64,000 nucleotides of DNA, from contig CAJIYG010000005.1 of NCBI GenBank assembly GCA_905181585.1, forward strand, positions 96,615 through 160,614, in the 5' to 3' direction. The notes below the pieces were generated by a model. That model saw only the letters and a program-made list of their open reading frames with translations, searched no databases and was not told where the DNA came from. Position 1 is the first letter of the stretch; each line of letters starts with the position of its first letter. A program made the translations under genes and the position numbers. The stretch is from an uncultured Flavobacteriales bacterium. GTDB taxonomy: Bacteria > Bacteroidota > Bacteroidia > Flavobacteriales > BACL11. Shown here piece by piece: positions 57,145 to 64,000 of this stretch.

Positions 57145-57796
57145 ACTTTTTTTTCCATTATTATTTGTAATAGCACTAAGTGCTGGTGCGCAAGATTCAT
57201 TAATTACAAATAAAGTTGATAGTGTTTCATCCAAAATATTAGAAGATTTAAGCATACAAACAAAATCGTATGAGAATATTCATGTAAATTTTAATTTTAC
57301 TTTCAAAAATGAGAGTCAGGATATCTTTGAAGAGCAAGAAGGAAATATTAAAATTGACAGTAATAGATTTAGATTAGAAATTAATAAACAAATTGTCATT
57401 AGTGATGGAATTAATCAATGGATATATCTTAAAGAAGCAAATGAAGTTCAAATAATGGAATATGATGCAGAAGATGATATGATGAGTCCAAATAAACTAT
57501 TCACAATTTATGAGCAAGGGTATAAAAGTGAATATATTGAGCTGAAAGAGATTGATAGCAAGAAAATTCATATTATTGATTTATTCTCAATTGAAAGTAA
57601 TGCTTTCAGAAAAATTCAATTGCAAATAGACTCAAATACATTACAGTTATTCAACATAATACTATATGATAAAAATGGAGGTTCATTTACATATTTAATT
57701 ACTGATTTTAAAACTAATTTTGAAAAAAATAACAATAATGAATTCCTTTTCAATTTAACTGAATATCCAGATGTGGAAGTAATTGATTTAAGATAA
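57137..57796 (+). CDS. LolA-like outer-membrane lipoprotein carrier
   Basis: A 219-residue periplasmic protein with a signal peptide (MNKLFFPLLFVIALSAGA). The LolA/LppC-type beta domain follows: KSYENIHVNFNFTFKNESQDI, EGNIKIDSNRFRLEINKQIVISDG, NQWIYLKEANEVQIMEYD, and the late GGSFTYLITDFKTN. LolA shuttles lipoproteins from LolCDE to the outer membrane. ftsK-lolA is a common gene order. The Bacteroidota subgroup is divergent from the Escherichia coli protein. Confidence 0.85.
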   Translation: MNKLFFPLLFVIALSAGAQDSLITNKVDSVSSKILEDLSIQTKSYENIHVNFNFTFKNESQDIFEEQEGNIKIDSNRFRLEINKQIVISDGINQWIYLKEANEVQIMEYDAEDDMMSPNKLFTIYEQGYKSEYIELKEIDSKKIHIIDLFSIESNAFRKIQLQIDSNTLQLFNIILYDKNGGSFTYLITDFKTNFEKNNNNEFLFNLTEYPDVEVIDLR

Positions 57797-57825
57797 TAAA
57801 ATACTATTAAAAACGTTTGTCTTAA

Positions 57826-60219
57826 ATGAATAAAAAATTTCTAATATTAATTGTAGTTTATATTTTAAAAGCAAATACAGTATTTTGTGATGAAAAATAT
57901 ACTGTAAGTGGCTATATTTCTGACATCAGTAATGGAGAAAATATAATTGGAGTTAATATTTTTTGTAAAGAGCTTAATCAAGGAGTTACATCAAATACAT
58001 TTGGATTTTATAGCTTAACTCTTCCCAAAGGGGAATACAATATTTCTTATTCATTTATTGGCTATCAAACACAAAACTTAATAGTTAACCTCAAGCAAGA
58101 CATTGAGGAAAATATTGAGTTTGAAGTAAACTCTTTTAATATCAGTGAAGTACAAGTTAAAGGAGAAGCAAACATAGTAGATAAGACTCAAACTTCTGTA
58201 ATTGATATTCCAATTGAGCAAATAAAAACAATTCCAGCACTATTGGGAGAAGTAGATATAATTAAAGCAATTCAATTACTTCCTGGCGTGCAATCTAGTG
58301 AAGGTACTTCAGGCTTTTATGTAAGAGGTGGAGGTCCAGATCAAAACTTAATTCTCCTTGATGGAGTACCTGTTTATAACGCATCACATTTAGGAGGTAT
58401 TTTTTCAGTATTTAATGCAGATGCTATTAAATCTGTCAGATTAACTAAAGGGGGGTTTCCAGCAAGATTTGGTGGTAGATTATCTTCAGTTTTACAAATT
58501 GATATGAAAGAAGGAAATCAAAAAGAATTAAAAGGAGATGCAACATTAGGTTTAATATCATCAAAATTTACTTTAGAGGGGCCAATCATAAAAGATAAAA
58601 CATCATTTATAATCTCAGCAAGAAGAACATATTTAGATTTAATCGTAGCTCCTTTCTTACCAAGAACTTCTGAAAATACTACTGATTTAACCTTATATTT
58701 TTATGACTTAAATGCAAAAGTTAACCATAAGGTTTCAAAAAAAGATAGGATTTATTTAAGTGCCTATACCGGAAAAGATAAATTAGGAATTGATTTTACT
58801 GAGAATACAGATAGCGATCAAAGCAATTTAGATTTTGGTTTAGGGTATGGAAATATTACATCAACTTTAAGATGGAATCATTTAATTAGTGACAAACTAT
58901 TTAGTAATACTACTCTTACATACAGTAAGTATTCTTTTAATACTAATTTTGGAATTAACTATTCAGATAATAATAGTATTGAATCTAATGATATTTCTTT
59001 TGGATACCTCTCTGGAATTGAAGATTTAGGTGTAAGAGTTGATCTAGATTATAGTCCTAACCCTAATCATGATATTAAATTTGGTTCTTCTTTTACCAAA
59101 CATTACTTTTTTCCTGGTGAAACTAATCTATTTATAAATCAAATAAGTACTGATACAAGTTCCAACTTTCTTTTAGATACAATTTTAACTTTTTCAAATA
59201 ATATAAATGCTTATGAAATGTTTTTTTATGTTGAAGATAACTTTAAAATATCAAATAGACTAAAAGCAAATATTGGTTTGCACATAGGATTATATAATAC
59301 CGATGAAGAGAACTCTAATAACTTATTTAATAAAAATAATATATCATTTCAACCAAGAGCATCAATAAGATATCTAATTAATGAATTTTGGTCAGCTAAA
59401 GCATCATATGCAGAAATGACACAGAATATTCATTTATTGTCTAATTCATCAATTGGCTTCCCAAGTGACATATGGGTTCCCGCAGTTAATCAAGCACCAT
59501 CTCAAAATTCAAAGCAATGGGCAGGTAATATTTCAACAGATATTAATAATGGTGAATATGAACTTAGTCTTGAAGGTTATTATAAAACTATGAGTAATTT
59601 AATAACATATAAAGCTGGATACTCAAATCTATCTAGTACTGAATCTTGGGAGAATTCAATTGAAAATAATGGGGATGGTGAATCCTATGGAGCAGAACTT
59701 TTTTTACAAAAGAAAAAAGGAAAAACAACTGGATGGATTGGCTATACTTTATCTTGGACTAATAGACAATTTGAAAATATCAATTTTGGAGAATGGTATC
59801 CTTATAAATTTGACAGAAGACATGACTTCTCGCTTGTTCTTTCACACAGGTTTAATAAAAAGTGGGATGCTGGTTTAACTTGGATATATGGTACTGGAAA
59901 TGCCATCACTTTTCCTCGAGCAATTTATATAGGAGCACCTGAAGAACAAGATTGGGAAGGTCAAAGTGTTGACTATATTGAGTCATATGGGGATAGAAAT
60001 TCAACAAGGCTTAATGCTGTTCATAGATTAGATTTTGGTTTTAATAGAACTAAGAAATCAAAAAAATTAACAAAAATTCTTTCATTTGGAGCATATAACG
60101 CTTACAGCAGAAAAAATCCATTTTTTGCGTACTTGACTAATGAAAATAGTATTAGGGTTGCAAAACAAGTATCCTTATTTCCTATTATTCCATCAATATC
60201 TTATAGAATACAGTTTTAA
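57826..60219 (+). CDS. TonB-dependent receptor paired with a DUF4249 protein
   Basis: A 797-residue outer-membrane receptor. It has a signal peptide (about 1-21), a carboxypeptidase-regulatory-like domain (about 25-105, YTVSGYISDISNGENIIGVN and FGFYSLTLPKGEYNI), a plug domain with IKAIQLLPGVQSSEGTSGFYVRGGGPDQNLILLDGVPV split across about residues 146-186, and a barrel ending PSISYRIQF. Lacking SusC hallmarks, it belongs to the group usually followed by a DUF4249 lipoprotein, as here with a 2-base gap. Ligand is unknown. Confidence 0.9.
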   Translation: MNKKFLILIVVYILKANTVFCDEKYTVSGYISDISNGENIIGVNIFCKELNQGVTSNTFGFYSLTLPKGEYNISYSFIGYQTQNLIVNLKQDIEENIEFEVNSFNISEVQVKGEANIVDKTQTSVIDIPIEQIKTIPALLGEVDIIKAIQLLPGVQSSEGTSGFYVRGGGPDQNLILLDGVPVYNASHLGGIFSVFNADAIKSVRLTKGGFPARFGGRLSSVLQIDMKEGNQKELKGDATLGLISSKFTLEGPIIKDKTSFIISARRTYLDLIVAPFLPRTSENTTDLTLYFYDLNAKVNHKVSKKDRIYLSAYTGKDKLGIDFTENTDSDQSNLDFGLGYGNITSTLRWNHLISDKLFSNTTLTYSKYSFNTNFGINYSDNNSIESNDISFGYLSGIEDLGVRVDLDYSPNPNHDIKFGSSFTKHYFFPGETNLFINQISTDTSSNFLLDTILTFSNNINAYEMFFYVEDNFKISNRLKANIGLHIGLYNTDEENSNNLFNKNNISFQPRASIRYLINEFWSAKASYAEMTQNIHLLSNSSIGFPSDIWVPAVNQAPSQNSKQWAGNISTDINNGEYELSLEGYYKTMSNLITYKAGYSNLSSTESWENSIENNGDGESYGAELFLQKKKGKTTGWIGYTLSWTNRQFENINFGEWYPYKFDRRHDFSLVLSHRFNKKWDAGLTWIYGTGNAITFPRAIYIGAPEEQDWEGQSVDYIESYGDRNSTRLNAVHRLDFGFNRTKKSKKLTKILSFGAYNAYSRKNPFFAYLTNENSIRVAKQVSLFPIIPSISYRIQF

Positions 60220-60221
60220 TT

Positions 60222-61175
60222 ATGAAAAAAATAAAACAACTAATCATATTATCTATACTAATCATTTCATGTGGAGATATGGAGACAGTAATTGATCTAG
60301 ATATACCTCCTCACGATCCAGTTTTAGTATTAAATGGTAGACTAGATACGGATACATCAGTAAAAGTTCTAATTTCAAGATCTGTTGGAGCTTTTGACAC
60401 TGCTTCTCCACAAATGGTGAATAATGCTAATGCTCTATTGTTTGAAGATAATTTATTCATTGATAGCCTAGAAATAGATCTCGCAAATACAATTTTCCCA
60501 TATGTTCAAGGTGACTGGTCACAAATAGCCATGAACTATTATAAATCTGATTATATACCAATAAAAGATAAAACATATAAGATTGAAGTAACACACCCAA
60601 ACTTCAATAATATAAGTGGATCTACATATGTACCAAATGATATTATTCTTAAAAATATTACTATAGATACCACTTCAAATGATGATAGAATAAATTTTCA
60701 ATTTTCTTTTGATGATAATATAAATCAGCAAAATTATTACGCCTTAGCTTTAAATGTTGCCTGCAATAAATCTTATTATGATGAATATGGATATTTGGAA
60801 AACTATTCTTACAGAGGCTTAGTAAATATGTCTTCAAATGACCCATCTTTTCCAGTAAATGATATTTTTTCAGGATATACTTTTGTTGATGATGAAGTTA
60901 TTTTTAGCGATGCTCTTTTTAATGGACAAGAAAAAAATATTTCAATAGATCTTTTCTATGAAGACTTTCAATTTGGAGATTGTGATACTATAAACTTTGA
61001 GTTTTCTACATTTAGTAATGATGCTTATGTTTACTATAATTCTTTGGATAACCAAAGAGAAGGAGGAATATCAGGTATTTTTGGCGGAGAGGTAGTGCCT
61101 GTCTATACAAATATTACTAATGGATTAGGTATGCTTATTTCAAGAAATGTTCAAAAAGTTTATGTTAAGCCCTAA
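60222..61175 (+). CDS. DUF4249 lipoprotein
   Basis: A 317-residue outer-membrane-associated lipoprotein. The N-terminus MKKIKQLIILSILIISCGD gives a lipobox with Cys17. DUF4249 features are the early ETVIDLDIPPHDPVLVLNGRLD and SVKVLISRSVGAFD, then YKIEVTHPNFNNISGSTYVP, and near the end GGISGIFGGEVVPVYTNITNGLG. DUF4249 proteins act beside TonB receptors, probably as surface ligand-binding partners; this is inference from gene pairing. It is convergent with the LysM gene, one base apart. Confidence 0.88.
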   Translation: MKKIKQLIILSILIISCGDMETVIDLDIPPHDPVLVLNGRLDTDTSVKVLISRSVGAFDTASPQMVNNANALLFEDNLFIDSLEIDLANTIFPYVQGDWSQIAMNYYKSDYIPIKDKTYKIEVTHPNFNNISGSTYVPNDIILKNITIDTTSNDDRINFQFSFDDNINQQNYYALALNVACNKSYYDEYGYLENYSYRGLVNMSSNDPSFPVNDIFSGYTFVDDEVIFSDALFNGQEKNISIDLFYEDFQFGDCDTINFEFSTFSNDAYVYYNSLDNQREGGISGIFGGEVVPVYTNITNGLGMLISRNVQKVYVKP

Positions 61176-61176
61176 A

Positions 61177-62478
61177 TTAATAATCTGCTTTTATTAATCT
61201 AAAATCTTTAAAATGTACTAATGGAGAGTAAGTATTAACTTTACCACCATTCATCTTATATCTTTCGAGCTTATATAAATTAATAGGACCACAAAAATTC
61301 ATCATGATATTATATGCAGTGAAAGCAAACCTTGAAGGTCTGGCAACAAAAGTTTCCTCAAAATTATATAAAAAAACACTATCTCTCTTTGAGCCTAAAT
61401 TAAAAAAATAAGGATCTGGAAAATGTACATTTAAATACATTAAATTTTCATAATCTAAATGCTCGTATGTTTTAATATTTGACAAACCATATACAATAAA
61501 GCTTGAATCAATACCACCTAGAGTGGAAAGCATCTTACTTACAAAAGACCGACTAAAAGATGGTATAACAACAATTTGAGTATCAGAGAATTGACGTCTC
61601 ACACTATCAACATGAGTATAAATCATAGACATCATATCTATACTATCTAATTTCTTTAATAAATTATTTTCAATATGAGCAGCTAAACCTTTTTCGTTTT
61701 CATCATAACAAATAATAATTTTTTTTTCATTGTGTTTATTTATGATATGATCAGTAATAATTTTACTCTGAGTTTTAAAAGGAGTATTAATTTGAATAGT
61801 AGATTTATTATTTTTTAGGAAATCTGAAGATCGTGATAATGGCGAAATAATTATCTTAGTATTATCATCTCCATAGTTATCACTAATTATTTTTAGGCCT
61901 TTAGAGTAAAGCGGTCCAATAATAATATCAACTGTATCTAATGATTTAGATTGTATAATTTTTTCTATTTGTAGTGAATCGTTTCTGGTATCATGTACTA
62001 CAAGATTTAATTCAACACCAATTTTAGATAAAGAATCTATAGCAAGATTAATTCCTTGCATAAACTCTAAAGCCATTTTAGATTTATTAATAATAATCTT
62101 ATCTGCTTCCTTTTTTTCTTCGAAACTAGAAACCATTGTATCATTGAGATTTTTATAAAAAGGAAGAAGTAGAGCTATATTATATTTTTCATCTAATCTT
62201 TGAAAATTAAAACCATTTTTTTCTTCTTTATTTCTGCTTTCTTTTAATGGAATATATAAAAGCTGATTAAGATATAAGCGTAGACTAGTTTCATTATTTT
62301 TAATTATATCATTTACACTAACACCAAAATAATCTGCGATTGAGTTCATTGAATCTCCAACCTTTACTTGATACTTTACATAGGATACATTGTCAACATA
62401 AATAGTATCATTATTTGAGAAAATACTATTACTAAAGCAAATAAATATTAAAAGTAAAAGATGTCTAATTATTCCCAT
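61177..62478 (-). CDS. LysM and periplasmic-binding-fold protein
   Basis: A 433-residue exported protein. It has a signal peptide (about 1-21), one LysM peptidoglycan-binding domain (about 33-76, [27 protein letters not shown]), then a type I periplasmic-binding domain (about 98-430) with [27 protein letters not shown] and [18 protein letters not shown]. The combination resembles LpoA-like or amino-acid-binding proteins. I recall it adjacent to guaA in Bacteroidota. It is shorter than some homologues, which carry more LysM repeats. It overlaps the guaA end by 10 bases. Confidence 0.82.
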   Translation of the reverse strand: MGIIRHLLLLIFICFSNSIFSNNDTIYVDNVSYVKYQVKVGDSMNSIADYFGVSVNDIIKNNETSLRLYLNQLLYIPLKESRNKEEKNGFNFQRLDEKYNIALLLPFYKNLNDTMVSSFEEKKEADKIIINKSKMALEFMQGINLAIDSLSKIGVELNLVVHDTRNDSLQIEKIIQSKSLDTVDIIIGPLYSKGLKIISDNYGDDNTKIIISPLSRSSDFLKNNKSTIQINTPFKTQSKIITDHIINKHNEKKIIICYDENEKGLAAHIENNLLKKLDSIDMMSMIYTHVDSVRRQFSDTQIVVIPSFSRSFVSKMLSTLGGIDSSFIVYGLSNIKTYEHLDYENLMYLNVHFPDPYFFNLGSKRDSVFLYNFEETFVARPSRFAFTAYNIMMNFCGPINLYKLERYKMNGGKVNTYSPLVHFKDFRLIKADY

Positions 62479-64000
62479 TCTATTGTAGCTGGAGGTTTTG
62501 AACTAATATCATAAACTACTCGGTTTACTCCGTGAACTTTATTAATAATTTCATTCGACACGTGTGCTAGAAAGTCATATGGTAAATGTACCCAATCTGC
62601 AGTCATACCATCAGTTGATTCAACGGCTCTTAAAGCCACAACATTTTCATAAGTTCTTTCATCCCCCATCACACCAACAGATTGAACTGGAAGAAAGATT
62701 GCTCCTGCTTGCCACACACTATCATATAAATTATAAGATTTTAATGAAGAAATAAAAATAAAATCTACCTCTTGAAGTATCCGAACTTTTTCTGCTGTTA
62801 TATCTCCAAGAATTCTAATTGCAAGCCCTGGCCCTGGAAAAGGGTGTCTAGCTAATAGATTCTTATCAACTCCCATAGAGCTTCCAATGCGTCTAACTTC
62901 ATCTTTAAATAAAGATTTAAGTGGCTCAACAATTTTAAGTTTCATAAAATCTGGCAACCCTCCAACATTATGATGAGATTTTATTGTAGCAGAAGGCCCT
63001 CCGCTTACTGATACTGATTCAATTACATCTGGGTAAATTGTTCCTTGAGCAAGCCATTTGACGTCTTCTATGAGGTTTGCTTCTTGATCAAAAATATCTA
63101 TAAACTTAGACCCAATAGCTTTTCTCTTTTTTTCAGGGTCAGAAATATCTTTTAGTACACTATAAAAATTTTCTTTAGCATTAATTCCTTTAACATTTAG
63201 ACCCATCCCTTTATACTGAAGCAAAACTTCTTCAAATTCATTTTTTCTTAATAATCCATTATCCACAAAAATGCAGTATAAATTTTTCCCAATAGCTTTA
63301 TCTAATAAAACAGCAGCAATAGTTGAATCTACTCCTCCAGAAAGTCCTAGAACAACCTTATCACTTCCCAATTTTAATTTTAAACTACTTATTGTACTTT
63401 CAACAAAAGAATCTGGAGTCCAATCTTGTTTACAATTACAAATTGAAATTAAAAAATTACTCATTAGTTTTTGACCATCTTTAGAATGATATACTTCTGG
63501 ATGAAATTGTAATCCATAAATACTTTCCTTTACACAAGAGAAAGCAGCATTTGTAACTTCGTTTGTAGAAGCAAGTAACTTGTAATCACTTGGAAGTTTA
63601 ACTATTGTATCTCCATGGCTCATCCAAACTTGAGATGAGACATTAATTCCCTTTAACAATTTATTGCTAGAATCTATAAATGAAAGGTTTGCTCTTCCAT
63701 ATTCTCTAATCTTTGAAGCCATAACATCTCCTCCAAAAGTTTTAGCAAGATACTGTGCTCCATAACAAATTGCTAGAATTGGGTATTTAGATTTTATTAA
63801 ATCAAGATTTGGAACAGGTGCGTTCTTGTCTCTTACTGAAAATGGTGATCCAGATAAGATAACTGCTTTCCAACTATCATCTAACTTTGGAATTTTATTA
63901 TATGGATGTATCTCAGAGTAAATATTAAGCTCTCTTACTCTTCGAGCTATAAGCTGAGTGTATTGAGATCCAAAATCAAGTATTAAAATTTTTTCGTGGT
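62469..64000 (-). CDS. guaA: GMP synthase (glutamine-hydrolysing), 5' end outside window
   Basis: GMP synthase converts XMP to GMP using glutamine amide nitrogen. About 510 codons are visible and the frame is open past ATG 63722 to the window edge. It begins [20 protein letters not shown], so probably only one or two codons are missing. The glutaminase domain has the Cys nucleophile in [15 protein letters not shown] and His/Glu in [10 protein letters not shown]. The ATP-pyrophosphatase P-loop is [10 protein letters not shown]. The C-terminal dimerisation domain ends [17 protein letters not shown]. No frameshift is seen here. Confidence 0.96.
   Translation of the reverse strand, partial: HEKILILDFGSQYTQLIARRVRELNIYSEIHPYNKIPKLDDSWKAVILSGSPFSVRDKNAPVPNLDLIKSKYPILAICYGAQYLAKTFGGDVMASKIREYGRANLSFIDSSNKLLKGINVSSQVWMSHGDTIVKLPSDYKLLASTNEVTNAAFSCVKESIYGLQFHPEVYHSKDGQKLMSNFLISICNCKQDWTPDSFVESTISSLKLKLGSDKVVLGLSGGVDSTIAAVLLDKAIGKNLYCIFVDNGLLRKNEFEEVLLQYKGMGLNVKGINAKENFYSVLKDISDPEKKRKAIGSKFIDIFDQEANLIEDVKWLAQGTIYPDVIESVSVSGGPSATIKSHHNVGGLPDFMKLKIVEPLKSLFKDEVRRIGSSMGVDKNLLARHPFPGPGLAIRILGDITAEKVRILQEVDFIFISSLKSYNLYDSVWQAGAIFLPVQSVGVMGDERTYENVVALRAVESTDGMTADWVHLPYDFLAHVSNEIINKVHGVNRVVYDISSKPPATIEWE

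Overview
This window is a strongly AT-rich bacterial chromosome segment with short intergenic gaps and tightly packed, often overlapping genes. Base composition was judged by eye, not computed. The gene content points to Bacteroidota, most likely Flavobacteriales, perhaps a small-genome aquatic lineage. Supporting evidence: BshA, a DUF3276/PUR-type protein, HYC_CC_PP and DUF4249/TonB-receptor pairs, a type IX-secreted gingipain-like peptidase with a C-terminal sorting domain, leucine dehydrogenase, and many -7 elements matching the Bacteroidota consensus TAnnTTTG. The window opens inside dnaA and ends inside guaA. I see no rRNA, tRNA, CRISPR, insertion sequence or prophage.

Layout. 1-5.4 kb (+): dnaA (partial), a low-molecular-weight phosphatase, an RsmI-like methyltransferase, an FtsB-like protein and a 1001-residue methylmalonyl-CoA mutase that fuses a shortened small subunit to the large subunit. 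5.4-9.4 kb (-): a probable metal-linked TonB receptor with its Cys-rich partner, then ornithine aminotransferase. 9.4-15.8 kb: rlmD and a 38-residue membrane protein facing coaE, bshA and a GH3/beta-lactamase-fold enzyme. 15.9-20.3 kb (+): the mutL operon with two rhomboid proteases and an endonuclease/exonuclease/phosphatase-family protein. 20.3-23.1 kb (-): yajC, a DUF1573 lipoprotein, nusB and leucine dehydrogenase. 23.2-30.3 kb (+): an ABC exporter, the PUR protein, then parA-parB-DUF5683-dapB-lepB-wbqC. 30.4-33.9 kb (+): the translation operon thrS-infC-rpmI-rplT plus an unknown gene. 34.0-37.4 kb (-): recA, a TPR lipoprotein, yqeY, a 53-residue protein and a sigma factor. 37.6-54.6 kb: uvrA (+), then on the minus strand ruvX, the gingipain-like peptidase, an AddAB-like pair, a Kv-type channel, argS, ctlX and a second amidinotransferase-fold hydrolase. 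54.7-61.2 kb (+): ftsK, a LolA-like protein and a TonB receptor/DUF4249 pair. 61.2-64.0 kb (-): a LysM/periplasmic-binding protein and guaA. The window is rich in replication, repair and segregation genes (dnaA, mutL, recA, uvrA, ruvX, AddAB-like, parAB, ftsK).

The most notable pattern is five genes whose conserved protein is split between two frames, always by one extra base (+1): dnaA, the GH3 enzyme, wbqC, rplT and a TPR lipoprotein. Two of them (dnaA, rplT) are normally essential. In both, the shift can be pinned to a single codon boundary with the same local sequence, CTT followed by A. Either the assembly carries scattered single-base insertions outside homopolymers, or this organism tolerates or programs +1 frameshifting. 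The sequence alone cannot decide. Separately, infC has no ATG, GTG or TTG that would give a full-length protein and appears to start at AUC, the kind of rare start codon known from IF3 autoregulation.
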